From the NCBI GenBank assembly GCA_005281725.1, contig SSBO01000007.1, positions 2,052,402 to 2,116,401 of the forward strand: DNA of 64,000 nt. The letters are read 5' to 3'. Both the position numbers and the translations under genes were made by a program. The notes under the pieces were generated by a model, which was not told the origin of the DNA, searched no databases, and worked only from the letters and a program-made list of their open reading frames with translations. The DNA is from Wuchereria bancrofti. Its lineage: Eukaryota; Nematoda; Chromadorea; Rhabditida; Onchocercidae. Below, one piece after another: positions 22,744 to 36,600 of this stretch (position 1 is the stretch's first letter; every line of letters starts with the position of its first letter).

Positions 22744-25700
22744 GAAATGAATAACGCCAGATGGACAACCAATTTATCAGGTTGTCGCCCGTAATGCAAA
22801 TCGTATTCTGTCGCTTAACAGATGATCAATCAGTTTATAAGTTTATATAAATAGCTGATAAGAAAATAAGATGCACCGAAAGATGTAAGCATGTGGGCAA
22901 AAAGGATGAGACGACAGCGCAACAACTACACAAAACGCTCCATCAATGTAAATTTATTTTTATTACAATGATTTTGGCTTTGTTGCAGTGAATATACGCG
23001 TCACTATGGAACTTCACCGTAGGTTGAAGCATTTCATCTATTATTGTTGTTTCGTTCTGTGGACGGACACGTTGGCAGAGGAGTAAATGTACAGAATTTG
23101 AATAGTGGGAATTAATTTTACCAACAAAAGATAGAGTGGCTATTAATTTAAAGAAAAGAAAATTCAAAGGAAACGAGAAGCGATGAATCATTTTAAAGTT
23201 CTATCGGTTGGTAAATAACAATTGGATAGAGCGGCATCAAATGACATTTTGTGCTTAGTTTTTTAAGCTTAAAATTGAAAATTGAAAGCTGGAATATGAG
23301 AAAAGCCATTTGGTTAATAACGAATTGATTTGAGGCTGCTGAACAAGTATTTCTCATTTATAGGGGAATAGCTATTATTGAACCTCTCGTTTTTTTTTTT
23401 TTTCACTTTTTTTTTTTACTGAGATAAAATGTAAGCTGCTATCGAACGCGATAACTGGAGAAGGGAAAATAGACAGACAGATCTGATCCATCATCACCCT
23501 TTATGTCAACAGGTTCCACTGCGCAAGTACAGATAAAAACCCCCAAGGGGTAGTCTTATTGCTTATCAACAAACAATAAGTAGGATATTCAAGAAATTTT
23601 AGGGAAAAACTCTGTATTAGTACTACTGTGCGATCGTTGTGGAACTTTTATTGTGGTGCAGGAAATTCGTCCATTGGTTTTCGGTAATCGCTGAGAAGAT
23701 CTGGCCTGGGTACATGGCTTCGCAGAATTTCTTATTTCATAAGATTCCTCCATACAGTCTTTAACGAATGTTTACTAATTAATGCTTTTGTTGTTTAAAA
23801 TAACTAGCATCGTCATAACTTAAGAGACTGAATTCCTAGCATTCTCATTTACTAATTTTTTAACAAAATACTGGTTGAATCTTTCGAATGCATTTTTTAT
23901 CACATTAATAAGTCGTTAGGGATTACCAGTCATAAAAATATGAAAAAGAAACCTTCTATGAAAAAAATCATTAATTAACTAGTAATATATCGGTTACATA
24001 AGACCTGAATTTCTAGCAGTCTCATTATTTAATCATTCTTTTTCAAGAACAGACTTTTAATGTCGTGAATAGTGCATAAACGAAAATAAGTGCATATATC
24101 AAAGAATTTGCTCTATGCTTATTAAACTACAGAAAAAACAACGAAGTGTATGGGAAGTGAAGAGATGAAGGAATTTTCCTAAGTTATGTTAAAGATGAAC
24201 AGTTTATTGTACAGTAAAATAAATGAAGAACTTGAACAATATTTTTTTTCCAATTATACCAGTTAAAATAAGTTGATTTCGTAAAATTTAGGTCAGCTGA
24301 TGAATTCTGCAAATATGAAATTACAAACTGTAGAGCAATTTTAAACCATAGCAGTAGTGATGGAGTGTGAGATGTACTGACGAAAGTAATATTTTCACGG
24401 CATTTACCAATACTGAAATGGTGCTTGATATGGCGCAAAAAGGACACTGCTGATAGCATCATGCATGCACGCAGATCAGATCATGGAATTTTATATCTTG
24501 ATGCACATACTCCAAAATTATTGACAATCAAGTTAACTGGATTAATGTAATTAGCATTGTAATTCAGCATCAAGTAAATCAAATTAACTGTAGTTTGACC
24601 CCTTTCTCTCTCCAACAAACAGAATTATGGAAGCAAGCCATTGATGCTTGTATGCTGAAGTCATTAAGTCATTATTAGCATCTAACGTGCAATAGTCTAA
24701 TAACATCACGATTTGTTCGGAGTTTGTTTCAACTATTTCTATACTGGGAAAACACTTTCAATAGTGTGCAGTAGCTGTCACACGAATATCAATGAAGTAT
24801 CTTTGGCTAGAATTCGCAGAAACTATTTCGTAAGATTCATTAGGCACTCTAAAGGTTGATGTTAAAAGGAAATTGTGGAAGAATATCTGGGACAAGAAAT
24901 GACAGCTATTCAGTCACTTCGACATATCATTGTACTAAAAGAAAAGAATGATGTGCTAAAGGTGAGAGTCATTTTAATAATGAAAGTATACTGCAGTTTC
25001 CATTGCCACACGACACTAAGGAGGGAGAAGAGTGAATTGAAGATGGCTGTGAAAAGTGGACAAAAGTCATCAAACGTGAGACAAGAATAGAACACTATGA
25101 AATGAAGTAACACCCTGTTCTTACACAACTTCACTTTTGTTTGTATTCTCTCTTTTTTCTCCTTCTTTAACAGAAACTTTTTTAATCCAATATTTACGCA
25201 ACACACCCAACATCAATTCATTCATATAAATGGACATAAGAAGAAAAACAGGAAAATGTGAAGAAAGTAAAGCGGCTTTGTCGTATCCGATAACACAGCA
25301 TTACATTTGTTATGTCATAGAAACACACACATACACATACATATGCACAAAGATAAACAAAGACAATTCGAAAAAAGAATTCTCACAACAAGAAGTTTAT
25401 GTAAAACCCTGTGGACCTAACAGTTCAGTGTCACGTTATCTCCTGATCGGGACTTTTTTCTCATTGAGATTATCAGTGGCGATAGTTGTTCGGTCCTATT
25501 AACATTCTCGTGATGATGTATCTCTAGTTAACTTCGTCTTAGCTGATCGATCGCTGATCCCAAAGCTTTCGCTCACTTTAATCAATGAACTCAACAATTT
25601 AGTTAAGTCTACGAAAAACGAATGGGAATTGAAAAGAGGTGCAACAATTGCTGCGAAATAACGATCCACTTGCTTATTCCTTCGATTGAAGCCTTCATCA

Positions 25701-28700
25701 ACAGTCTTAGCAATCTTTCAATCTTCATTTGTGATTATTATCACAATAAATCATAGTAATCAGAAAATGTCTTGTTTGCTGTGGAATATAGAATTTATAT
25801 CGAATCGTTTTAATTACATCAAAACCAAATTGTATTCATTAGCAATAAGATTTAAATAATAAAATATTCTGATAAAATATAAATTAATATTTTTTAAAAT
25901 GGTGGCACTTTTATGTCTGAGAGAGAAAAATTTTTTAAGCATATCAGTTTTTTTACTAGTTTGAAGCTTATCAGTTTTAAATTACTTACTTCCATTTTTA
26001 GTTTTTTATTCTTGTCACTTCCATGCACTGTCTTCATCGTTTGTAATAATCATAGTTTTTTGTGCGAACATTGGTAGTTGGTGATAAGATATGCTAAACA
26101 TTGAGTTATCTTTTTTATGATTTGGGATTTGACGAAGACATTTCATTACAGTTTGAAAATGAACACATACAAATTCTAACTAAATTGTAAGAAGTGAATT
26201 TTCCAGGTCAAAGAACGAGTGCAGTAGGTGCACTAATTAAAATAGAAACAAGTCTGTATTATTAAGAAAAAAAAAATGTTATTTCCAAGCTAAAATTATG
26301 TCACCTTAATGACTTTTCTAAGTTAGCCTCAAAGTAGAACCTAGAAATACAGGTCTATCTTCAAGTTCCTGAAAAGTTTTTTATTTTTTAAATTGCTTTA
26401 AAATTCAGAAATGAAAAAAGAATCCGAAAAAAAGAGCTCATGAAATATTTTAACAATGATTTAACAAATCACTCTTTAGGTACATTTTTTGCACCTTACT
26501 CATATATTAAAAACTTATATTAATTTCTGTACGTAAATAATAAATTTATTCGAAAACTACTTTGAAAATATTAAATAAACTTGAATATTCGAATCTTCCT
26601 AACATTCCGAAGCTTTCATTTAGCTCAAAATGTTTTGAACTAACAAATCGAATATACTGATTGCTTGAATTATGAAACAACTGTAGAATTTCCAAAAGAG
26701 GATTCCTTCCATTAGTTACTTTCAAATTTTAAGAAAATATTATTTTTTTTCTTTTTCTAAATTACTTTTTGAATTTTTCAAAAGTAGAGACTGAAAATTT
26801 TGTTATGTGAGTTTAACCAATCAAAATTTTCCGCATATTTTTGTATATTACTTCTATGTTTATTTTAAAATTATAACAAATCCGTGCAAAACCTAAATTT
26901 AAATATTACTTCGAGTTTTCTAATATTCTGAAACTTCCATTTAATAAATTTTTTATTTTTAAAAAATACTGCGCAACTCTGTCCTTCATATCCTTTTATA
27001 AGGTTTTGAAAAGAAAGATTGAAGAAAATTATGTTATATAATACTATATGAAGAAGTAAACTATTACTCTATTATTTTCACTATCAGCTAACCTAGCATA
27101 TACATATTTCACGACCGATGATCATAGCATCTGGCCATAAAACCGTCTTAAATTTTGCATTTGAGACTTTCAAAGAACATTAAACTCCTTGGCTATTTAA
27201 ATAGTCCAAAGCAAACTGGCTCTTATCGCAATGTATGTAGATGCTTTTTTGTTATTTTTCAACATTTCCGACCGAAGCAGCTACTAGACTAGAAAATAAC
27301 ATTCTTTAAATTTTGAAAGCACTGAGATTGTTAATGTTGGTGCGTTGCTGCGTATAAGCATGCATTTCTATATGCTCAATATGCAGTTCATTTAGATGCA
27401 GGAATGTGCATGTAGGCATGCGATGGTTGCATGCATATGGCATGCATATGGCGTGCACTGTTTCTAGTCTACGAAATTTCTTTTTTTTTTAAAACAAGCG
27501 CTTTCGCATTTCCACTTTTGTAATCCTTTTTTTAATTTTTGCATTCATCTCGCAAACTTGCAGTATTCTTTCTCAGTTGTTTCCGTCTATAGCTGCACTG
27601 ATACACATTCCAACATGTATGATTCAGTGTTTACTTTTCAATGTGTGTATGCACATATGGACGCGTATTTAGACTTATACAGACGTGTACGTTCGTGCGT
27701 GTGCGTGCGTGTGTGTTAATATAACCGTGTCTACAACGTATAGTGATGTGTAGGATAAGATAAACGAAATGGGTGAAGGACTAACGAAAGAGTTGGCATG
27801 GGAGGATTTCGATTCAAATTCAAAAATTTTTTCCAAGTTTATTTTCGACAAGCCATAAATTTTCCAGATATTTCGTTTATGCATTAGTAGTTGCGAAAAT
27901 TATGGCTGTTAACTGTAAAGTAGCTTTCAATTGTCTGTCGACTGAAACAAATTTATCAACGACAAAAAATGATTTGTTCGATTGTCGGAATGATCACCAT
28001 GTAGTCACAATTGTGATTAAATCAAACATTTAGCGATGAGAGATTTTCCTCGGGTTTCCAGTACTGAAGTAAAAACAATTGCAGTCAACCCGAGCGTTAG
28101 AGATAACCTGCATTAGAAAGATAGAAATATTTCAGTTGTTTGTTCGGTTACGATGATGATAATTCAATATGTTTGTTAATTATAGTAATAGTAATTGTAA
28201 ATTGTTTAATGGAGAGAAATAATGAAATGCTTATGAAGAAAAAGTAATTATAAATGCAAATGACAATTTCATAGTTATCAATGATTTAAAACAATAAAAT
28301 GTCGATATGATAGCTAAATGTGTGATGATAAATATTATATAGCACAAAGCTTTTAATTCTCACCCTTCACAAAACGATACGTTAGCCACGTAATTTATTA
28401 GGCTATAAAACTTACCACTAGGCACTTTACAATGATTTATTCGTAAATATTGTCAAGAATTCTTGGAGTGGAGGAAGAAAAGACATGATATATATTCCCG
28501 GTGGACGATTTATCAGGAGCCACTATCTATGCTATTATATGCACCTCAACACAGAATTGTTATCAGTTTCAAGCTATTATCGGCTTCCTGTTCCCTTCCA
28601 TTTCACTTCAATTTCCTATATTTTTACATACATTGCAATAAAATTATTGGTAAAAATTGAAATGAATATTAATTTGCATAATCATTAATAGACAGACAAA

Positions 28701-29613
28701 AATGACTAATTTTTGTTCCCAAATCCTTTCTCGTAAAATTAAATCTGCTGAATATGTACGTTATGGCGGTTAGTTAGTGCAAATAGCAATGGCATGATGA
28801 CATGATGTGACATATGGTTAACAGGTTCCAGTAGGACGGGAGAATTTACCCATTATTCTTTAGGACATATCATTTGGTCCAAACAACTAACATCCCGACC
28901 AGATGGAAAATTTAGACGTATAATTTGACGGTGGCATTTTATTCACTTTTTTTTGTTGCCACATGAAACTTTTAATATTCGATCTCTTGTCATTGTATTA
29001 TTGAGGAAGATTGTTTATTAAGTGGCCTGGTAGATTTAATTACTTCAAAAGACTAGAAGGTTTGTTAATGACAACTTCTCCAAGTAATCAGTAATTTACT
29101 GAGAAAATTGTCTGCAAATATTTCTTACAAAAACAATTTTAAATAATGATTGACAACTTACACAAACGGTAGAAAGGATCAGTGTTTCCGAAGTACACAT
29201 GAAGGATCACTCGTAAAGTTATTGTCTTAACAGAAGATAGAGAAGATGCATTGAAATCATGTCATTGATCAAACAATTTTTATGTATAAATGTAAATATT
29301 ATTTTCCATTAAAGTGACTCGGAATTTATAAATGCATATTTATTACCTCCGAAGGATTTCACTCCAATTTTCCCAACCTATTTTACAATCTAAAATTTGT
29401 TCCGAAGCGATTATGTCACGATTATGTCAAAACCGAAGAATATTCAACGAATTCGGGTATATATCACTGTTTGATGCGACGCAATAGGTGTATCACGTGA
29501 ATAGTTTGACTTTAACGTTTAGAAATGACTGTTGTTATTTCTGTTCGTGCAGTGTTAGAGGGAAGTTAAAGTAACTTTTATATATTTCCCTCTCAATCTT
29601 TGTATTTAAATTT
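22744..29613. other. Gene-poor DNA
   Basis: Nearly 7 kb without a gene I can support. There are short patches with protein-like composition, for example around 23437-23530 on the plus strand and around 23650-23735 on the minus strand, but they are under 40 codons and have no splice partners. Around 27356-27460 there are repeated GCATGC and GCATATG units. Confidence 0.4.
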
Positions 29614-29657
29614 CAGTGTTGAATTGAAGAACATTCAGTGTTGAATTGAAGAACATT
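29614..29657. repeat. 22-bp direct tandem repeat, two copies
   Basis: The unit from 29614 to 29635, starting CAGTGTTGAATTGAAG, is repeated exactly at 29636-29657. It lies in the gene-poor region upstream of the Frizzled gene. Confidence 0.9.
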
Positions 29658-30291
29658 GCACAGCGTCAATAGACGGAATTCTTTTAATATGCAAATTCAA
29701 TATTTCAGTAGGCAATAATATGCTATGCATATTATCTGGGCCAGCTGTCGATTTGTTAGAAGATAATTATTCGAATGTTAAGAGAGAAAGAAAGAACCGC
29801 TCCTGTTTGCGCTCATTGTTCTGAACAATGAAAGGTTGATAAAGTACTGATTAATTCAAGCTTTGCTTATAAAAGTAATTCCTAGAATTATCAGAACTTC
29901 TCATTCTTTCAGATTTCTTAAATGAAAAGCGAATGCTGCCTTATTCCTCTAACAATTTGTTACAAAAATAAGGAAGAGTTTGAAAGCAGTTTCGAGTTTG
30001 GAACAAAAATGAAATGAGGAGGCGAAGATGATAGCTGAAGTGACAAGAAAGAGAGGAAGGCTCAAGAGAGAATCCTGACTGGCAGTACTCTGAGATGCCA
30101 GCCAGGATATCCGTGTGGGAGTGCTTATTGAAGAGGAAGTCGAGAAAGGTAAACTTTGTGTGCGCAGTGCGTCCCAATGTCTTCGACAATCCATCATGAT
30201 TGAGAACTGGGATCGAACTTCCTTCCATCGAGCCATCTATTCATTGAGAAACTGCTTGCCTGTGATTTGGCCTAGCTTTTGCAATCCCACC

Positions 30292-30309
30292 CAGTCAGTC
30301 AGTCAGTCG
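30292..30309. repeat. (CAGT)4 microsatellite
   Basis: Four CAGT units in a row inside a locally GC-richer block (about 30.0-30.9 kb). No coding content is supported here. Confidence 0.85.
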
Positions 30310-30672
30310 TTTGAGCCATCCATCAAATGCAAGCAAAAGAAGGCGGGATGGGGAGGGGGCGCACTTAATCATTCCTACCATCCCCGCCTCACCAGCTTAC
30401 TATTTTCTATTCTTCCTCTTCTTCCCCGCAGTCCAAATATTCATTCCTGACCCTTTCTCGTTTTTTGAACTGTTCTTTCTTTATTTTGGTAGGGAGGAAG
30501 AAAGAGAGAGAAAGAAGGGTAAGGGAAAAAGGGAAATTGTATTGAATTTACTTGGCAGTCTTTTGTCTCATACTTCTTCAGTATCTCTCTCTCATTTTAA
30601 CCCAGTCCGTTACTGTTGAAGAGACTGAAGGGTAAAGGTCATCCTCATTGTGAGACAGTATATATGTTTACA

Positions 30673-30692
30673 TGTGTGTGTGTGTGTGTGTG
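30673..30692. repeat. (TG)10 microsatellite
   Basis: An uninterrupted TG dinucleotide run followed by more GTG-rich sequence. The Cys/Val-rich frames reading through it are products of the repeat. Confidence 0.95.
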
Positions 30693-31590
30693 GTGTGCTT
30701 GTGTGTGGTATCACAGTGCTCGTCTCCTTTTCAGCACTTTTCAACAAGCAAATGGTGAAATACGGCGGGAGGAATGGAAGAGGACATCATCAAATGAGAG
30801 AGGTGGACGCGCAGTGGTCAAGAGATTGGGTAGGGTAGTGGCGCACACTTCGTTTGGAGGGGTAGGCAAGGGCTTAGTAACATTTAATTTATGTCTTGAT
30901 TGTCTCATTGTTGGCTCTTCCAAACACATCTATCCTTTTAATGCTCATTGAACAAAATTTATGGCCAACCCGATAAAATGTTGCTTATTTGTTTTCTTTT
31001 AACGATGTGTTACATTGCCCATTGAAATTTAACAAAGCTTCATTGCATCAGATTCAAGTTATAGACATGTAAAAAGCTTATTGGTAAAAGCTATCATGCA
31101 AATGAAATTCATTTGAGGTTTTTTTCCAATCAACTTTGTAAAAAGCAATTGAATGAATAAAACCTATTTGGAATGGAGTCTTTTCTTGCTGGTTTCTTGC
31201 AATAATATTTTTCGAGGTATTGTTACACCCCATTCCATTTCAACAAACTGTTCATTTGACTTCACTTCTAGAAAACCAATTCATTTAATTTACTGGGGTC
31301 ACTATGAGTATCTTAAATCGTTTGACTGTAAAGTTGTCTCATGCGGCGCTAACCACTACTTACACTATTTATTTTAATCCATATATTGAACGGATGAGCT
31401 TGCATTGGTGTATAACATTTTGTTTCTCATGAAAAGTCGATACAAAAAGTGAAAGTTTCTGTGATTCAAGGAAATTGGAAAATGGCATTTTTGCTACGAA
31501 TTTAATTTAAGTTCAAAATAAATAAAGCTTTATTCCTTTTAGCACTCCTTCATGTCATTGAGTGTTGTGCGCATAGGACGTGACATGTGT

Positions 31591-31604
31591 GTGTCACGTG
31601 ACAC
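31591..31604. promoter_or_regulatory. 14-bp palindrome with CACGTG E-box
   Basis: GTGTCACGTGACAC is a perfect palindrome centred on the E-box CACGTG. TGACATG, ACACGTAG and GACGTG strings lie within 30 bases on either side. It is about 2 kb upstream of the Frizzled start. Binding by bHLH or bZIP factors is only a guess. Confidence 0.4.
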
Positions 31605-31770
31605 GTAGTTGTATGACGTGTGTGTGTATCCAATATTTTAGCTTGGTGAAGAGTTATTTCCAAGAATTCATAGGTCTTGACTGCTGTAGAATTTTCTGCT
31701 TAGATTCATACTTGTGAAACTGAAGGTTAATATTGAATTGTACGAGTCCTTTTTAAAGAATTTTCTTTAC

Positions 31771-31809
31771 CTTCCTGGAAGGAAAATAGATATCTTCCTG
31801 GAAGGAAAA
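31771..31809. promoter_or_regulatory. Pair of TTCCTGGAA half-palindromes
   Basis: CTTCCTGGAAGGAAAA occurs at 31771 and again at 31794, 23 bases later. TTCCTGGAA has the TTCNNNGAA form bound by STAT proteins. A regulatory role is unproven. Confidence 0.3.
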
Positions 31810-32605
31810 AAATACATAACATATTGAAATGTGAAATGAGTCTCTTAATATTTCATACTATTCTTTATCTATTTGTAGTGAATATCATTGATGGAAGTGA
31901 ATTATTGAAATCCCTTATCATTATTATTGATTAAAGTGCAAATATGAAAGTTCCATTTCCAATTTGGTTAGAAATTTTTTCAATCTGCCCCTTAATTGTT
32001 ATGGCTTATGTGACAAGTTATTATCATGAAACCGCTTAATTCAGATATTTGAACTAAACAACTTCGTTTTTTATTTTGTTTTTTACACGAGGTGATTTTC
32101 TTAACAAGTCATTTCTACGTTCCAAACCAAATGATTATATTATTCCTTTAAAGGCACTGCCTTTAAACCGCCGATACAGATTTGTTTTCATTAGTCGGAA
32201 TATTTCCTGTAGTCATTAGGATCAATACTTCAGTGACTTCGCCTTTTTTATTCAAGGTTTCGTAAGATTTTCATATGCAGCATTTTGCAGTTCTACAAGT
32301 TTGATTATTTCAATACGACAACGTACATGTATCTGACTTTTTTCTCTGCCCACTGCGAATATTACGAAGAAATGTATAAGAAGTTTTAACCTGAGGACAA
32401 TTTATTGAAGTCACTAAATAGGTCAACGTTCATTAGCATGTCGGAAATATTTTCAAATGTTTATACTATCCATTCCCTGTGGTGAATATTTATATCTTCC
32501 TTTATATTTTTTGGTGAAGATAAGTGGAGAGAACTGCTTCGGGATGGTAAAGCTTTTTGCACTTTTAAGTGACAAATTTCTCATGAAAGTTGACGGATCG
32601 CCTCG

Positions 32606-32637
32606 GGATGGATGGATGGATAGATGGTTAGATGGAT
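32606..32637. repeat. Degenerate (GGAT)n tetranucleotide repeat
   Basis: GGATGGATGGATGGATAGAT and a diverged continuation. No gene overlaps it. Confidence 0.8.
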
Positions 32638-33558
32638 TGTGCTCCTTCATCTCGTTCTCATTCTTCATGTCATTCTGCTACTGCTGATGCCATCCTACTC
32701 ATTTGTTACTTCCCTTTCACAGATGCATCCCATCCCTTTTAATCATTCTTTCTTTTTCAAGAAAAAAGACTCCAAAAACAACAAGAATTTGTATTTGTTG
32801 TTTAAATTTTTAGTAACAAGTTTAGGAGTTGTGTTCTGTGAAGAATGGCGCAGTTGGAGGTGTGCTAAAGCGGAATGGTCCTGCTTCGATGTAATGATTT
32901 TCTCTCTTTTCACATAGTGATTGACTAATAAGAAATTTCGAAAAAGTTGAAGTGAAGTGGTAAGAATCTTGCAGTTTTCTTTCAGAAAAAGCTCTTATCA
33001 TTTGATATCAAAATTTACTCTTACTTTTTTTGTTGAATAAATGTTGCATCTGAAAAGGAAATATTTTCGATTTGTGTGAAGGGCATACATATGAGCTTAA
33101 ATCTTTCAGTTAGGATTCTGTGTCATCCTTTCTTGATATTAATTTCATTGTTGCCAATATGAATTTTCTGAAATACTCATTTCGAAATTTAAACTCATTT
33201 AGGAAAAATCTGTGATCGAAAAGGACTCCTTCATTTCATTTTCTTTTCCAATCATATTTATTTGATACCGAAATCGGTCAATGGACATGATTAACTAGCT
33301 GTGTTATTCTAGCTGCTATCTACTAATCTTTTCTGTATATTATCAATTCATAGTCAATGTTGATGCGACCATCATTACTTCTCAAAACAGTGTCATTTTA
33401 TTCAAAGTAGACATTTATTCAATGTGTATATTTTTTTATGCTGACTCTTTTCATCAGTGGATGCTGTACGCTGTATCCGTTTCACCAATATCTGTAGTGT
33501 TAACGACCTGATAAGGATAATATGTGGAGGATGACAAAAACCGTATTGGTTTCATTTC

Positions 33559-33560
33559 AG
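33559..33560 (+). other. Putative trans-splice acceptor of the Frizzled gene
   Basis: TTGGTTTCATTTCAG ends 125 bases before the Frizzled start codon and no coding exon lies upstream, so it is a good spliced-leader or 5' UTR acceptor. Confidence 0.4.
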
Positions 33561-33685
33561 GAATGCGATAAAAAACAGAGCTGCAAATGAATGGTCACAA
33601 TCTGTACTAAGAAGAGCGCATTCGATTCTGAATGAATATGAAAAGAGTAGTGTTCTGTGAAAGGTAACAAGAAGAGACAATATCA

Positions 33686-36600
33686 ATGATGCGACCAGTT
33701 ACACTTATGCTAATCCTTCTAACTTACCTTTTATTTTATACCATTGACGCTACTGTGGCCATTGTAAGCGAAGGATATCAGGTTATTCTTTCTTTTTTCC
33801 TTACTCTCTCTATTCATCATACAGTCATCTCTCATTTGCGTTTGATAACTATCCACACGCAGCACCTTATATTTTCTCTAATTCACTGCCACCCTGACAT
33901 TGTGACGATATGAGATCATATAACTACCGGAATGAAATTTAGCCGATTACAATTCAGAAATGTCAAAGTGTCACATCGCTGCATTGACGTTTTTGCTGCG
34001 AAGTTTACCTTGTTAGAGGTAAATATAATTGAATACTCTTTTTTCCAGTATTTTAGTAAAGAGTATCAGACAATTATTTCTGCTTTTTGTCATACTTTCC
34101 TCGATTTGCGCAAATCTGTGTTAATAGCATTCTGATCAAAAGAAAAAAAAGTCGTACTGAGGTTAGAAGTAGTATGTGCTGTAATTTTTGGTGTTGCTTA
34201 TCAGCTCTATCTTTTAGCATAATGCTCTCAATTTTACTAAAATGTCTGCACATACCTAGAGGCTATGCTATTTTGTAAATTCACTGTTTGTCTTTGCAAA
34301 ACAACATTGTTGCAATTAAATGTATTAGAGGAAGAAAAGTTTAAGTAAAATCTTCATTATAATTGCCGTGTAACCGAAAATTATTTGAGATAAGAAAGAT
34401 AGTGCCATAGTTGTGTTTAGTGTTGTACTATTTCTTTAAAGAGTTCACTGATTGTTAAATAAGGATAGTTTTTGTGATGCGCAAGAAGTACAATAGCGCA
34501 AAGAACTTCTTGTTTTTTTTTGATGGAATTTGCAATAGCTCGTTAAAATTGATGATTTTGTTGCTTCTAAATCGAAAAACCCTCTAACTCGGCAATAATA
34601 TATCGTCGAGAGCAAATTACGACGTAGTGAAACAAATTGGTCGTTCATTATTTTTAATCTAATAAATTTCGTGACCAACTGCAAAGAAGAGACAATTTAT
34701 TTGGTATTGACATCTTTTATGAGATAGAGGTACACTTGCAGTTTTACACATTTATCAATTTACTGTTGATTATATTTATTTAATTACTTATAACATGTGT
34801 AAGAATAGATCACTTCATCACTTAGCTGTCCAATAATAATGGTCTGGAAAGGAGCAAAATCCTACCCAGAGTAATCTTAAAGCTCTTCTTAAATTCTTAA
34901 GCATCTTAATATGATAATGTAATTAAATGGATCAACGACCAAGCTTTAACTTGTATTTATTCGGACAAATTACTGAATCTTGAATATTTCGGGATAAATC
35001 ATTTGTATATCCCAACGTTACTTTGCTAATCTCTTCTTAATTATTCATTCATACATATTACTTTACGCTGTACTTCTATGAAAAAAAAAAGGATCTTCAA
35101 AAACTTAAGGAGTTCTCCCCACAATGAAGGCATTTTCAGAACGCAGCCGCAAACGACAAATGCGTCCCAATTACAATGCAAATGTGCCGGGATATACCAT
35201 ACAATATGACATTATTCCCAAATATTTTAGGACACACCAAAGAAGAGGACGCATCCCTCGAGATTCATCAATTCCTACCTTTAGTTAAGGTGATCTTTTC
35301 TTTAAGGAAGCATTCAAGAACTTTATAAAATTGTTATAAAGTTTGAGTTCATATATTTAGATTTATAGTTCTGATTCATTTTTTGCCGTCAAATCCTACT
35401 TTTGAAAATTTTGTGGATGATTTTTAGCAACAAGTTTAACAAGCAATTGTTATTACAAACAAGCAATTGTTATAACAAATAATTGAATAATTTAATTTAA
35501 TTATAAAAGTAATTGAGTAAAGCAATTATTTTCAGCAAAAAGGGCACCAGTGAATAAAAGTGAAAACTGTGAGCCTTTAGTTTGTCTTTTCTTGAAAGTC
35601 GATTTTTCCAATAGTTTTTCATAATTTATGAAGTATCCAAATGAAGAGTTCTTCAACTAATAAACTGATATTACAAAGCACAGTTCTGGTGATAGATAAA
35701 TTCAACTCATAGTACACAGAGATGTAAAATTTACTAATTTGTTCACTATTAGGAGCATTCAAAATTCTTCATAATTTTCCTTTATTACCGCTGAGTTAGG
35801 CAGCAAAGGGGAAAGTCTTTCAAGTTCAAAAATTTTTTCTTGAAAAAACTTTCAAATAAAAAAAATTCCAGGTGAAGTGTAGCGAGGATCTAAAATTTTT
35901 CCTTTGTACTATATATGCACCTGTATGCACTGTACTTGAACGTCCTATACCGCCATGTCGGCATCTCTGTTTATCTGCCAAAAATGGATGCGAAAATTTA
36001 ATGAACAAATTTGGCTTCAAGTGGCCACCTTTGCTGGCTTGCGAGCGTTTTCCCGTGGATGGTATGTGTGTCGGAGAAAATAAATCGGATACGAGCACCG
36101 AGGCACCGTATTCACGATCAGGAACTTCGATTATACAAATTGAATGCCCTCATACCATGCAGGTAACGATGATTCCGCAAACGGATGAATCTCTTTTATT
36201 TTTGTTGTAAACAAAAATTACTTCATTTAAAGCAGAAATACAAACTTATTTCATTATCTCTAGTTTATTTTAATTTTTCAATATTTAATATTTCTGAAGG
36301 AAAATTTTTCAGTCATAAAAAGAGTGAATTCCTCTAAAATGACAAGAGTACTATAGAAATAAACATCCCTTGATCAAATTAATATTTCTGTAGGTTATTA
36401 GTAAATCAAGGTATTCTTTGAAAATTTCGAATACCACATTGGAGCAATGTTCATTACCGTGTTCTGCTGATAATTTAGTACCAATGTTTTTCGATACTCG
36501 AATAAGGCGATATTTACGATTTTGGACAGGTTGGTCAATTTACAATGTCTTTTTTCAGTTGCATTTCTGTCACCAAAAATCTTGCGTTAAAGAATGGTTA

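Noticed and set aside
25230..25502. 90-codon frame
   Set aside because: Contains an ACACAC-type repeat and no splice partners. The composition is not convincing.
29941..30951. Several overlapping open frames of 60-110 codons on both strands
   Set aside because: The block is GC-richer and contains CAGT and TG repeats, so stops are rare in many frames. No splice signals or family motifs support any one frame.
33932..34278. Frames between Frizzled exons 1 and 2
   Set aside because: Exons 33686-33781 and 35140-35289 are both phase 0 and join signal peptide to cysteine-rich domain directly, so this is intron.
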